From Cyclobacteriaceae bacterium (lineage in GTDB: Bacteria; Bacteroidota; Bacteroidia; Cytophagales; Cyclobacteriaceae): 64,000 bases of DNA. How positions within the stretch are numbered: position 1 is the first letter of the stretch; every line of letters begins with the position of its first letter. Position numbers and translations under genes: made by a program. This document shows positions 20,066 to 29,015 of the stretch, one piece after another. The stretch spans positions 165,094-229,093 of the forward strand of contig JANQOR010000027.1 in NCBI GenBank assembly GCA_028285685.1, written 5' to 3'. The notes under the pieces were generated by a model. The model saw only the letters and a list, made by a program, of their open reading frames with translations. It made no database searches and had not been told where the DNA came from.

Positions 20066-21414
20066 CGATTGGGAGATAGTGAACGAGGGATGGTCATAAG
20101 TTCTGTTTGCCTGCCATCAATATATCTAGTCTGCTGTCCATCGAAAAAAGCATCCTCTTCAAGCATAATGCGAATCTCCTTATCCCATTCTTTGATAAAG
20201 ACACCTGCATTAAGCTCAATAGAATGTGCGGTATTTTTGTATAGAGGGTAATCACCTCGGCCAGGCACACCTCCCTGCTGATCCCACAAACCAATGGTTG
20301 GTCCCGCTCCATGTCCGTGATACCCAATCGGGTGAGTGTAAATTACTCCCTTCAGCTGCTCCTCTTTACATTGATCTAAAGTAGCTTGGAGGATCTCGTT
20401 TCCTGATCTTCCCTCCTTGAAATTGGACGTAAGTATGTCTTGTACTCTATTTCCTTCCTTAAATGCTTCAGCGAGATACGAAGGAGGCTCCACTTCTCCC
20501 GGTTTCAGCACATAAGCATGTTGTTGGGTATCCGTATTTAGTCTCAAATACGTAATGCCGAAATCAACATGAAGAAGATCACCGGGAATGATTACCTGCT
20601 TTCCAGGCCGACCGGAAAATGCTCGAAGATGTTCGAATGATTCCGGGTCCTTTCGCTGAATAGAAACCGATGGATGGAACCAGGCCGTGAATCCCAATTC
20701 TCTGATTCGGTCGCGGTACCACCAAACGACATCATCAGTAGTGGTAACTCCAGGCTGCACGACCTTCTCAGAAAACCCTTCTGCGATTATCTGATGGGCC
20801 ATTCGTACAATGTTTGGATAAACTGCCATCTCGCTTGCTGTTCTAGTTTCCAACCATCCAATCGCCACATCCTCTGCCCCAACGATTCGGGACTGATACT
20901 TTCTGGGAAGAACAGTGAACAACTGATCATAATGTGTGGAAGAGAGACCGTCAGCGAGTGCAAAAGTCTCTGATTTATTGACACCAATCTTCTTGGGATC
21001 TTTTTCGATGATCATTTCAGCAAGCGCTTTCCATTGATCGGGCTGCTCTTCTTTGTTCCACACAGTTTTAAAGAGCTCACCTGTATTGTACCTAGACATT
21101 CCAAAGGTTTCTATCGGCTTGTTACCGCCGGGATCAAAGGCAATCAACATGGTGGTTCGTCGGGCGGACTGCCAGGTAGCAGGAAGTAACGTCTTAATAA
21201 CAGGGTCTTCATTGTATTCGCGTGCAATTATGATCCACATATCAATCTCTGACCTTCGCATTATCTCCGGCAGGTAGTTTTTGACCTTATCGTCAAGCCA
21301 CTGGTCGATCACCTCAGCTCTTTTTTGCATTGAGAGCGTTTTAGGAAAAAATGGGTTTTGAGAGAAAGCGAAACAGAATGAGAACAGAAAGGGAATGAAT
21401 AGTGTTTTTCTCAT
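20062..21414 (-). CDS. Secreted M24 metallopeptidase (Xaa-Pro aminopeptidase-like)
   Basis: The 450-residue protein has a signal peptide (LFIPFLFSFCFAFSQ) and so acts in the periplasm or outside the cell. The C-terminal half shows the pita-bread metallopeptidase pattern: LHVDFG and a later TD for the aspartates, GYHGHGAGP for the histidine, HSIELN and LEEDAFFDG for the glutamates. This is the two-metal site of aminopeptidase P and related enzymes. The N-terminal half matches the creatinase-like domain. Substrate is probably short peptides; exact specificity cannot be read. It is first in a two-gene unit with the AraC-type regulator and diverges from the TPR regulator at 21511, with a 96-bp region between them. 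Confidence 0.88.
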   Translation of the reverse strand: MRKTLFIPFLFSFCFAFSQNPFFPKTLSMQKRAEVIDQWLDDKVKNYLPEIMRRSEIDMWIIIAREYNEDPVIKTLLPATWQSARRTTMLIAFDPGGNKPIETFGMSRYNTGELFKTVWNKEEQPDQWKALAEMIIEKDPKKIGVNKSETFALADGLSSTHYDQLFTVLPRKYQSRIVGAEDVAIGWLETRTASEMAVYPNIVRMAHQIIAEGFSEKVVQPGVTTTDDVVWWYRDRIRELGFTAWFHPSVSIQRKDPESFEHLRAFSGRPGKQVIIPGDLLHVDFGITYLRLNTDTQQHAYVLKPGEVEPPSYLAEAFKEGNRVQDILTSNFKEGRSGNEILQATLDQCKEEQLKGVIYTHPIGYHGHGAGPTIGLWDQQGGVPGRGDYPLYKNTAHSIELNAGVFIKEWDKEIRIMLEEDAFFDGQQTRYIDGRQTELMTIPRSLSPNR

Positions 21415-21510
21415 AGTACTTATGGCTAAATGATAAATATAGTTGAATCAGATTGCAATGTCATTTCGTAAATTGAAAGACCGGATTTGTTGGTTTTATT
21501 TGTGTTGTGA

Positions 21511-23145
21511 ATGAGGAATAGTGCTCCCATATTACTTTGCCTTGTACTGAGTCAGATCACCTTTGCCCAGAAGATTGACAGCCTTGAAAAGGAGTTGTCA
21601 AGTCCTGAGGTGGAAGACTCTGTGCGGGTTGGATTGCTTAACGAGCTTGGTTACGAATATTGGATTGTCAATCCCATTCAGTCGATAATTTACGGGCAGC
21701 AGGCAAAGGCGCTTGCTTCTGTTATCGGTGATACAAGTGGGCTTGCATTTGCCAATCGAGTAATAGGAGTTGCCAACTGGGCAAAGGGAAGTTATGATGA
21801 TGGGCTCACTTATCTACTTGACGGATTGGAACTTTACAGATCCGCTCAGGATACGCTCGGCGAAGCTAATTGCTTAATGAACATTGGGCTGATCTATTCA
21901 GATCGCTCGGACAATGATAAGGCTTTGGAATTTTATTTTGATGCACTTACTCTGTTTGAAGCGATTGGTGCGGAAAGCAGATCGGCTACTACCTACACGA
22001 AAATAGCTACCATTTTTATCAACCAGGAAAAACTTGAAGCCGCCGACGATTTTTTAAGAAGGTCAATTGAAATTCATACGCGAGAGAAATTCCAATATGG
22101 CAGGATGGAGGTCTACAACAGGCTGGGGTTGTTGAGTTTTTCAAAAGGATACTACGACAGTGCTGTTTTTTATTTAAATCAGTCTCTTGCGATAAGTAGG
22201 ACAATTAATGATGTGGAGGGGAAAGCAAAAACCTTACTCGATTTGGCAACGATTCAGCTTTCAGTGAAGCAGCTTTCCGCTGCGGAGGAATCTCTGCAAC
22301 GCGCATTGATCTTCGCTAGAGAAATAGGTTCCCATAAATGGCTGAAGGAAATCTACGATAACCTTCAGGTGGTAAATCGTAGGAAAGGTGACTTGAATAA
22401 GGCGATTTATTATTATGATCAGTACATCCAGGAGCGAGATAGTATTTTCAATGAGGAGACAATCAATAATATATCCAGGTTGGAAGCTCAGCTAGCAACA
22501 GTTGAGCAGGAGAGACTCATTGAAGCAAGAGAGCAGCAAATTGTCATTCTCAAACAGCAAAGTGCACTTCAACAAAGCCGGATTGTTATTTTGATTGGGA
22601 TCATTTTTTTGGTAGCAGTTGTGGCCTTTCTAATTGTGAAGAGCAAACAGACCATTGCCAAACGTCGTGAAGAGAAAGCAAAAGAAATAGCTGAAAGAGC
22701 TAAGCAGGAAGTTGAGTTCAAGAACAGAGAGTTGTCTTCATATACTGTCAACTTTGTTAGGAAGAATCGTCTTTTTGAAGATTTGATTGAGTCGATTCAA
22801 GATATTAAGAAGCGATCCTCAAGTGCTGTGAACAAAGATCTGATAACCATCGAGAAGACAGTAAAGAAGCATATTCAGATTGATCAGGATTGGGAAGACT
22901 TCAAATTGCGCTTTGAAAACGTTCATAAAGGTTTTTTTGACAAACTACATAAGAAATTCCCCTCCTTAACCAATAACGACCTGCGCCTAAGTGTCTTAGT
23001 CAAAATGAACTTTTCCATAAAAGAACTTAGTGAGATGTTTGGTATTTCACCCGAAAGTGTAAAAACTGCGCGTTATCGGTTGAAGAAAAAATTAAATCTG
23101 CCGTCGGAACAGAATTTGAATGATTTCCTGAACGAAATTGCCTAG
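21511..23145 (+). CDS. TPR-membrane-HTH transcriptional regulator
   Basis: The 544-residue protein has a signal peptide (ILLCLVLSQITFAQ), then about six tetratricopeptide repeats (residues 50-300), for example GEANCLMNIGLIYSDRSD and GRMEVYNRLGLLSFSKG. A coiled-coil (QLATVEQERL) is followed by a membrane helix near residue 355 (IVILIGIIFLVAVVAFLIV) and a second coiled-coil. The cytoplasmic end has a LuxR/sigma-like helix-turn-helix (NNDLRLSVLVKMNFSIKEL, SPESVKTARYRLKKKL). This is a common Bacteroidota one-component design in which a periplasmic TPR sensor controls a cytoplasmic DNA-binding domain. No kinase domain is present. Target genes are unknown; the TPR lipoprotein 118 bp downstream is a candidate. 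Confidence 0.85.
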   Translation: MRNSAPILLCLVLSQITFAQKIDSLEKELSSPEVEDSVRVGLLNELGYEYWIVNPIQSIIYGQQAKALASVIGDTSGLAFANRVIGVANWAKGSYDDGLTYLLDGLELYRSAQDTLGEANCLMNIGLIYSDRSDNDKALEFYFDALTLFEAIGAESRSATTYTKIATIFINQEKLEAADDFLRRSIEIHTREKFQYGRMEVYNRLGLLSFSKGYYDSAVFYLNQSLAISRTINDVEGKAKTLLDLATIQLSVKQLSAAEESLQRALIFAREIGSHKWLKEIYDNLQVVNRRKGDLNKAIYYYDQYIQERDSIFNEETINNISRLEAQLATVEQERLIEAREQQIVILKQQSALQQSRIVILIGIIFLVAVVAFLIVKSKQTIAKRREEKAKEIAERAKQEVEFKNRELSSYTVNFVRKNRLFEDLIESIQDIKKRSSSAVNKDLITIEKTVKKHIQIDQDWEDFKLRFENVHKGFFDKLHKKFPSLTNNDLRLSVLVKMNFSIKELSEMFGISPESVKTARYRLKKKLNLPSEQNLNDFLNEIA

Positions 23146-23208
23146 ATGTTTACTTAATGTTTACCTCGTTCAAAAATCCAGTACACCTATTGTCTATCCC
23201 ATAATTTA

Positions 23209-23237
23209 TTGACTAAGTCTTTGCTTTTTCAGTTTTG
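23209..23237 (+). promoter_or_regulatory. Candidate promoter of the TPR lipoprotein gene
   Basis: TTG at 23209-23211 and CAGTTTTG at 23230-23237 are separated by 18 bases. The -7 element misses the consensus TAnnTTTG only at its first base. The predicted start would be close to 23244, which favours the ATG at 23264 as the start codon of the following gene. Confidence 0.4.
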
Positions 23238-23263
23238 CATTGTCACTAATGAAAAACAAAGAC

Positions 23264-25018
23264 ATGAAGCAGCTAATTAACTTTTGGGCAAAAATGATGA
23301 TCATTCTTGTAGGGGTGATTATTGCCATGACCGTATTGGTCTCATGTAAAAAGCAACCTGCTATTTTTCGAGCACCATTGTTTGATAACTTGGGGAACTA
23401 TTGGATTGAAGCTACAACCAGCTCAAAGGACGCCAATCGATTTTTTGTGCAGGGGATGATTCTCACGTATAATTTCAATCATGGAGAGGCGGCAAGATCT
23501 TTTCGAGAAGCGATTCGATTAGATAGTTCCTTTGCAATGGCGTATTGGGGTTTGGCCTACACATTGGGGCCAAACTATAATGCCCCGATGGAGAAAGGTG
23601 ACAGAGACGAAGTATACTGGGCGGTCCGCAAAGCAAATCAGACAGTAGCAAGTCTTAAACCATGGGAAAAACTTCTGATCGAATCTATGAAGGCGAAATA
23701 TTCAGAAGGAGAAACGGATCCGCAATTAGAAGACTTTGCCAATGTTTTGCGGGCATCTGTACAAAAACTTCCCAATGATGCCAATCTTCAAACCTTTTTG
23801 GCAGAGGCTTTAATGTTACAGCACCCTTGGGACTTATATGATTATAAAGGTGGCCCTGCCAAGTCGTGGACTCCCGAGATTCTTGAGGCCCTAAATCGAG
23901 CCCTTCGATTAGACCCCAATCACCCGCTAGCAAATCATTTGATGATCCATGCCACCGAGGCTTCTGGTACACCGGAGGAGGGTTTGACAGCCTCTGCTAA
24001 ACTCGCCTCTGTTGCTCCCGGAGCAGGACACTTAGTTCACATGCCTTCTCATACCTATATTAATACCGGGGATTACCATCTGGGTACTGAGGTTAACATA
24101 AGTGCAGTGAGTGCGGATAGTGCCTATGCAGCACAGTGCAAGGCCCAGGGAGCCTTTCCTCTTTACTACTACCATAATTATCATTTTCTTGCTGCCTGCG
24201 CAGCACTGGAGGGTAGAGGAGCACTTGCCATCGATGCCTCGTTGCGAATGGTAGAGACAATAGATAAGTCGCTGCTTTCAGTTCCAGGATTCGAAACGAC
24301 ACAACATTTCATGACAATACCATATAATGTGCTGGTGAAGTTTGAGCAGTGGGAGAAAATCCTGGCAATGGAAGCTCCCGATGAGAGATATCCTTACTTA
24401 ACAAGCATGTGGTCGTTTGCCAGAGGTATGGCTTATATCAATTTAGGTCAGCAGAAATCTGCAGAAAGAGAACTAGACAAATTGATAGTGATCAAGGAGA
24501 CTGGTGAATTGAAAAAGATCACAGTTTTTGGAATTAACTCAGTTCAAGAGGTGGCGGATATTGCAGAGAAAGTTCTGTCTGCAGAGATAGCTCAAAGAGG
24601 TGGCGATTTCAAAACAGCAGAAAAGCTTTTGGTTGAAGCTGTCGAGATTGAGGATGGCTTGAGCTACAACGAACCGCCTGATTGGTTCTTTTCGGTAAGA
24701 CATCTTTTAGGAGATCTCTACCTTGATCAAGGGATGCCTGTGAAAGCAGAGGAGGTCTTTAGAAAAGACTTGATCATCTTTCCTAAGAACGGCTTTGCCT
24801 TAAATGGGCTATATCACAGTCTCCGGAATCAGGGAAAAGAGCAAGATTCACAGGATGTACTATCACGATTTCAAAAATCATGGGAATTTGCTGATTCTGA
24901 GCTGAAATATTCGAGAATTGACGAGGATAAAAGAAAAGATCTTGCTCTTGAAATCAAATCAGACAGCCCTAATGATTTGATCTATTTGGCGAGTAATTTT
25001 TGTGGAATCCGCCGATAG
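23264..25018 (+). CDS. TPR-repeat lipoprotein
   Basis: The 584-residue protein starts with a long hydrophobic leader ending in a lipobox (VLVSC, then KKQ), so it is probably lipid-anchored. The next part has several helical repeats of TPR type: GEAARSFREAIRLDSSFAM near residue 80, LEALNRALRLDPNHPLANH near 210, and more in the C-terminal third (AERELDKLIV, KAEEVFRKDLIIFPKNGFA). Histidines in the middle (HMPSHTYIN) are noticeable, but no enzyme family was recognised. ATG 23264 was chosen because it sits about 20 bases after the predicted transcript start; ATG 23249 and TTG 23240 are in-frame alternatives. Probably a periplasmic or outer-membrane scaffold protein; function unknown. Confidence 0.8.
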   Translation: MKQLINFWAKMMIILVGVIIAMTVLVSCKKQPAIFRAPLFDNLGNYWIEATTSSKDANRFFVQGMILTYNFNHGEAARSFREAIRLDSSFAMAYWGLAYTLGPNYNAPMEKGDRDEVYWAVRKANQTVASLKPWEKLLIESMKAKYSEGETDPQLEDFANVLRASVQKLPNDANLQTFLAEALMLQHPWDLYDYKGGPAKSWTPEILEALNRALRLDPNHPLANHLMIHATEASGTPEEGLTASAKLASVAPGAGHLVHMPSHTYINTGDYHLGTEVNISAVSADSAYAAQCKAQGAFPLYYYHNYHFLAACAALEGRGALAIDASLRMVETIDKSLLSVPGFETTQHFMTIPYNVLVKFEQWEKILAMEAPDERYPYLTSMWSFARGMAYINLGQQKSAERELDKLIVIKETGELKKITVFGINSVQEVADIAEKVLSAEIAQRGGDFKTAEKLLVEAVEIEDGLSYNEPPDWFFSVRHLLGDLYLDQGMPVKAEEVFRKDLIIFPKNGFALNGLYHSLRNQGKEQDSQDVLSRFQKSWEFADSELKYSRIDEDKRKDLALEIKSDSPNDLIYLASNFCGIRR

Positions 25019-25119
25019 GACTCATCTGAGGTAACTTGTTTACCGGCTGTAGACTAAAGAGAAAAAGATAAATGAAGTTGTTTACCCATTGTATACCCCC
25101 TTTATTCTGTATTAAGTAT

Positions 25120-25245
25120 GATCTCCACCAAATTTGTATGCATAGTTGATCATGGGAACAAGCACAACATAAAGCATTTAAGATCCATAGAGTGGCTATG
25201 GTTAATTAGTGGTGACAGGCCATCCTTCGGGATGGCCTTTTTTTT
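25120..25245 (+). ncRNA. Candidate small RNA or structured 3' UTR
   Basis: The 319-bp gap between the TPR lipoprotein and the CBS gene holds no convincing ORF. It contains a hairpin CCATAG-AGTGG-CTATGG (25185-25201) followed by a strong terminator hairpin. There is no clear TAnnTTTG promoter in front; the closest match is CAAATTTG about 25132-25139. It could be an independent small RNA or only the 3' end of the upstream mRNA. No similarity to 6S, SRP or tmRNA cores was recognised. The left boundary is a guess. Confidence 0.25.
25217..25245 (+). terminator. Intrinsic terminator with TTCG tetraloop
   Basis: GGCCATCC (25218-25225), a TTCG loop and GGATGGCC (25230-25237) form a perfect 8-bp GC-rich stem, extended by an A-T pair and followed by eight T residues. 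It ends transcription from the left, 199 bases after the TPR lipoprotein stop codon. Confidence 0.9.
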
Positions 25246-25307
25246 GACTACTCCTAATTTTTGGCGATAAGTTAGGAATCCTTAAACGATCTTGATTTCC
25301 TTTTCGA

Positions 25308-25315
25308 TAGCTTTG
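25308..25315 (+). promoter_or_regulatory. -7 element before the CBS gene
   Basis: TAGCTTTG matches the Bacteroidota -7 consensus TAnnTTTG exactly and lies 22 bases before the start codon. No TTG is found at the usual -33 spacing, so the promoter assignment is tentative. Confidence 0.4.
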
Positions 25316-25337
25316 CAGTTCATTTCTAAAACTCACA

Positions 25338-26711
25338 ATGAACTATCTAAACAACCTTACTGATGCAATCGGCAATACGCCACTCCTGAAACTAAATAGT
25401 GTTAATCAAGGTATTCCTGGGACCATATTGGTCAAGGTGGAATATTTTAATCCAGGAAATTCCATTAAGGATAGAATAGCCTTAACGATGATTGAAGAGG
25501 CGGAGGAGAGAGGGGTCCTGAAACCTGGTGGTACGATCATTGAAGGTACTTCGGGTAATACAGGCATGGGATTAGCGCTGGTGGCAATTGCGAAAGGCTA
25601 TAAATGCATTTTTACACTTGCTGATAAGCAAAGCCAGGAAAAAATTGACATTTTGCGAGCAGTAGGCGCTGAGGTTATTGTTTGCCCAACCAATGTTGAA
25701 CCTGAAGATCCCAGGTCCTATTACTCTGTTGCCAAAAAACTGAACTCTGAGATTCCAAATTCCTTTTATCCAAATCAGTACGATAATACTGGAAATACGG
25801 CGGCACACTATAAAACAACCGGTCCCGAGATCTGGAGGGACACAGATGGAAAGATCACACACTATGCGGCAGGAATGGGTACTGGTGGTACTATCAGTGG
25901 AACTTCTAAATTTCTCAAAGAGCAAAATCCTGCGTTAGTCACCATTGGATTGGATTCGTACGGATCCGTTTTTAAGAAATATAAGGAGACGGGAATCTTT
26001 GACGAGAAAGAGGTCTATCCCTATTTAACGGAGGGAATTGGGGAAGATATTTTACCTAAGAATGTGGACTTTGACCTTGTGGATCATATCGTAAAAGTTA
26101 CCGATAAGGATGCTGCTATCATGACAAGGAAGCTTGCAAGAGAAGAAGGACTTTTTGTTGGATGGTCTTGTGGGTCAGCGGTTTTTGGGGCTTTGGAGTA
26201 TGCAAAAGAGAACTTAAAGGAAAGTGATGTGATGGTAATTATCCTTCCGGATCATGGAACCAGATATCTGGGAAAGGTGTACAACGACAATTGGATGAAG
26301 GATCATGGTTTCTTAGAGGAGAGAAAATTTGCGACCGCAAAGGATATTATTCTCCACAGAAATGGGTCTTCTGAGTTAACTACCATTGATAAGAAGACTA
26401 CCATCGGTGAGGCAATCATTTCCATGAATGAAAAAGGTATTGATCAAGCGCCAGTTATCAGTGGGAATGAATTCGTAGGAAGCGTTTCCGATAGTAAAAT
26501 CCTTAAGGGCTTGATCGAAGACCCTTCTCTAAAAGATAAGCCAGTTGCAGAGATCATGGATTCTGCTTTTCAATTTGTATCTCCACATGATACTGTTGAT
26601 GTTATGTCCTCAATGTTAGGCAAAGACAAAAAAGCGCTCTTAATAAGAGATGAATCAAACAACGTACACATCATCACTCAAAGTGACTTGTTGGTTGCTA
26701 TGACTGATTGA
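25338..26711 (+). CDS. Cystathionine beta-synthase (PLP enzyme with CBS pair)
   Basis: The 457-residue protein has the fold-type II PLP enzyme domain of the cysteine synthase family: GNTPLLKL, the lysine in SIKDRIA that binds PLP, the EGTSGNTG loop and GMGTGGTISG for phosphate binding. From about residue 335 a CBS-domain pair follows (TIGEAIISMNEKGIDQAPVI and VDVMSSMLGKDKKALLI). This layout matches cystathionine beta-synthase, which joins serine and homocysteine in transsulfuration; hydrogen sulfide formation or cysteine synthase activity cannot be excluded by sequence. The CBS pair probably senses an adenosyl ligand. It is transcribed alone between two terminators. Confidence 0.9.
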   Translation: MNYLNNLTDAIGNTPLLKLNSVNQGIPGTILVKVEYFNPGNSIKDRIALTMIEEAEERGVLKPGGTIIEGTSGNTGMGLALVAIAKGYKCIFTLADKQSQEKIDILRAVGAEVIVCPTNVEPEDPRSYYSVAKKLNSEIPNSFYPNQYDNTGNTAAHYKTTGPEIWRDTDGKITHYAAGMGTGGTISGTSKFLKEQNPALVTIGLDSYGSVFKKYKETGIFDEKEVYPYLTEGIGEDILPKNVDFDLVDHIVKVTDKDAAIMTRKLAREEGLFVGWSCGSAVFGALEYAKENLKESDVMVIILPDHGTRYLGKVYNDNWMKDHGFLEERKFATAKDIILHRNGSSELTTIDKKTTIGEAIISMNEKGIDQAPVISGNEFVGSVSDSKILKGLIEDPSLKDKPVAEIMDSAFQFVSPHDTVDVMSSMLGKDKKALLIRDESNNVHIITQSDLLVAMTD

Positions 26712-26753
26712 ATGTATATTTGATATAACTAAATACTAACTCTTTGTTTGCAG

Positions 26754-26784
26754 TCCTCTCACAATAGTTGTGAGAGGATTTTTT
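26754..26784 (+). terminator. Intrinsic terminator after the CBS gene
   Basis: An 11-bp perfect stem (TCCTCTCACAA at 26754-26764 pairing with 26768-26778) with a three-base loop is followed by a run of T. It lies 42 bases after the CBS stop codon. Confidence 0.9.
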
Positions 26785-26819
26785 ATAGTAAATTGATCGA
26801 TCCTTAAATTCCTCCGAAA

Positions 26820-27302
26820 ATGAAAATCACTTCTTACGCATTGGTGGCACTGTTAATGCTTAGTTGCTCCGTTTCAAAACAGACCAGTTCGCTCAACCTT
26901 TTTCAAGGTGAAAGTGCAGGCTGCGGGAATTTTATTGTCTATAAGCTTTCGACAGATGGCATTCAATATATTTCTGTTTCTGTAAATGCTAACGAGATAG
27001 AATTTGAGGATTCATATGCTCAGGTCGATGCTCAGGACATTGAGGTGAGATGGAAAAAATTCAGTGGAGATATCAGCGCTTCAATCTGCAATGACGTAAT
27101 TGTCGACCGGCCAGAGCTACTTATTAATCAGGTAGCAAAAACAGGTTCCATTACCATTACCGTGATTGATTCGGAACAGGAGAAAAAAGAAAATGACCAA
27201 CCTTACAAAGTCACTGTTGTTTTAAAGAATATTGTTTTCGAAAATTTGACTGTTGACTACCTGCAATTGGAGAATGTTGTAGTTGGTTGGCTGCCTGGTT
27301 AA
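26820..27302 (+). CDS. Small lipoprotein of unknown function
   Basis: The 160-residue protein has a short hydrophobic leader with a lipobox-like LMLSC, suggesting lipid anchoring after Cys-16. The mature part is beta-rich with two cysteines (SAGCGNF and ASICNDV) that could form a disulfide. No known family was recognised. It precedes nuoH by 61 bp on the same strand, so it might be the first gene of the same transcript, but nothing links it functionally to complex I. The start codon ATG directly follows the terminator region of the previous gene. Confidence 0.7.
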   Translation: MKITSYALVALLMLSCSVSKQTSSLNLFQGESAGCGNFIVYKLSTDGIQYISVSVNANEIEFEDSYAQVDAQDIEVRWKKFSGDISASICNDVIVDRPELLINQVAKTGSITITVIDSEQEKKENDQPYKVTVVLKNIVFENLTVDYLQLENVVVGWLPG

Positions 27303-27363
27303 GGGTGCCGAGATCGTTTTCACAAGGCATTTTTTGAATAAATAAAGAGCACTAACTTCGAGT

Positions 27364-28365
27364 GTGCTTACACTAGCTTTTTACCTAGCATTTCTGTTGA
27401 TTTTTGTGGTTTTTGCCGTATATGGTGAAAGGAAGACTGCCGCATTTATTCAAAATAGGCTAGGACCGATGGAAGTAGGTCCAAAGGGAATCTTACAGAC
27501 CGTGGCTGATCTGCTCAAAATGCTTCAGAAAGAGGATATCAAGGCTAGTTCGGTCGATAAATTACCGTTTCTCATAGCTCCCATAATCGTCTTTGTAGCT
27601 GTTTTTACTGGGTTTTCTCTACTTCCACTAAATGCTGAATTGTCTGGCTCCACAGCTTCAGGAGGCCTTTTTTTGCTGTTGGCTATCATTTCGTTGGATG
27701 TACTGGGGATCCTAATGGCTGGATGGGCCTCAAACAACAAGTACAGCCTCTTTGGCTCAATGAGGTCTGTTGCACAGATCATTTCTTATGAAATCCCAAT
27801 AGGATTGAGCGTATTGTCTGTAGTTATCATAACTGGTACACTGGATCTGCAGGAGACAAGTATTCAACAGACCGGGCGCGGTCTCCTGGGATGGAATCTT
27901 GTTCAACATCCTGTCTTAGTAATCCCATTTTTGATATTCATTATATCTGGCCTTGCTGAATCAAATCGAACGCCTTTTGATCTACCTGAATCGGAGTCAG
28001 AATTGGTTGGTGGGTATCATACTGAATACTCAGGATTCAGATGGGGGATATTTATGCTTTCAGAATATGGTATGATGCTCCTGCTCTCCATTCTTGGTTC
28101 GATCCTTTTTTTGGGAGGTTGGAATTCCCCATTTCCAAACATGGAATTTTTGAGTCTAAGTGACTTGACATCTGGAACATTTTGGGGCGTTTTTTGGCTC
28201 CTCTCAAAATCCTTGCTACTTGTTTTTGTTCAAATGTGGGTGAGATGGACATTGCCACGGTTGCGAGTAGATCAACTGATGAGCCTGTCTTGGAAGTACC
28301 TTACCCCAGTGTCTATTTTGATGTTGTTTATTTGTGGAATCTGGAAACTTTGGTTACTCAGTTGA
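27364..28365 (+). CDS. nuoH: NADH-quinone oxidoreductase subunit H
   Basis: The 333-residue subunit has about eight membrane helices. Recognisable are YGERKTAAFIQNRLGP near residue 20, the quinone-chamber loop region EIPIGLSVLSV, and AESNRTPFDLPESESELVGGYHTEY, the most conserved NuoH stretch, which lines the path between the quinone site and the membrane arm. The start is GTG at 27364; no other in-frame start codon is available upstream. It is the first recognisable nuo gene here; nuoA-G are absent upstream. Its stop overlaps the proposed TTG start of nuoI. Confidence 0.97.
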   Translation: MLTLAFYLAFLLIFVVFAVYGERKTAAFIQNRLGPMEVGPKGILQTVADLLKMLQKEDIKASSVDKLPFLIAPIIVFVAVFTGFSLLPLNAELSGSTASGGLFLLLAIISLDVLGILMAGWASNNKYSLFGSMRSVAQIISYEIPIGLSVLSVVIITGTLDLQETSIQQTGRGLLGWNLVQHPVLVIPFLIFIISGLAESNRTPFDLPESESELVGGYHTEYSGFRWGIFMLSEYGMMLLLSILGSILFLGGWNSPFPNMEFLSLSDLTSGTFWGVFWLLSKSLLLVFVQMWVRWTLPRLRVDQLMSLSWKYLTPVSILMLFICGIWKLWLLS

Positions 28366-29015
28366 GCTACTTCAAGAATATATCATATGCTTTCAGAACA
28401 ATTCGAAAAGGTCTTGCGTTGACCCTTCGCTACTTCTTCAAGATTCGATTCAGAAGAAACGCGGAACCTGTTACCTCAATCAACTACTTCGACGGTGAGA
28501 ATGGAACATTCACCGTGCAATATCCCAAACAGGAAATTCCGGTACCTGATCACGGACGCTACAAACTGCACAATGAAATTGATGATTGCATTGTGTGTGA
28601 TAAATGTGCGAAGATCTGTCCTGTGGATTGTATTGAGATAGAACCGATACGAGCTGTGGAAGAGTATGGAAGGACATCAGACGGAACCCCCCTGCGAATT
28701 CACGCTGCTAAGTTTGATATCGATATGGCAAAATGCTGCTTCTGTGGGCTGTGTACGGTGGTTTGCCCCACAGAATGTTTGACTATGACCGACGAATATG
28801 ACTATAGCACGAACAATATTCTCGATCATAACTTCTCCTTTAGCAAAATGACAGAAAATGAAATAGCCCAAAAGAGGTCGGAATTGGAGAAATTTCAAAG
28901 TGAGAAGTCGTCAGCCAAGAGTGAGTCCGCTTCAAAAGAAAGCGAGAAGGTATCACCGAAGAAACCAGTTGCTAAGCCCGTGTTTAAACCAAGACCAATT
29001 CCAAAGAGAAAGTGA
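28362..29015 (+). CDS. nuoI: NADH-quinone oxidoreductase subunit I (2 [4Fe-4S] ferredoxin)
   Basis: Two 4Fe-4S motifs are visible, CIVCDKCAKICP and CFCGLCTVVCP, separated by 35-40 residues as in NuoI, which passes electrons toward the quinone site. The frame is open far upstream into nuoH, but there is no ATG before the first cluster. I chose TTG 28362 because it overlaps the nuoH stop in a TTGA arrangement and gives a family-like N-terminus (SYFKNISYAF, then GLALTLRYFFK). That gives 217 residues. The C-terminal ~50 residues form a lysine-, serine- and proline-rich tail (KPVAKPVFKPRP), unusual for this subunit. Its stop overlaps the nuoJ GTG by four bases. Confidence 0.92.
   Translation: MSYFKNISYAFRTIRKGLALTLRYFFKIRFRRNAEPVTSINYFDGENGTFTVQYPKQEIPVPDHGRYKLHNEIDDCIVCDKCAKICPVDCIEIEPIRAVEEYGRTSDGTPLRIHAAKFDIDMAKCCFCGLCTVVCPTECLTMTDEYDYSTNNILDHNFSFSKMTENEIAQKRSELEKFQSEKSSAKSESASKESEKVSPKKPVAKPVFKPRPIPKRK

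Noticed and set aside
28182-28361. Upstream extension of nuoI into nuoH
   Set aside because: The extension is the out-of-frame 3' part of nuoH and does not resemble NuoI N-termini.
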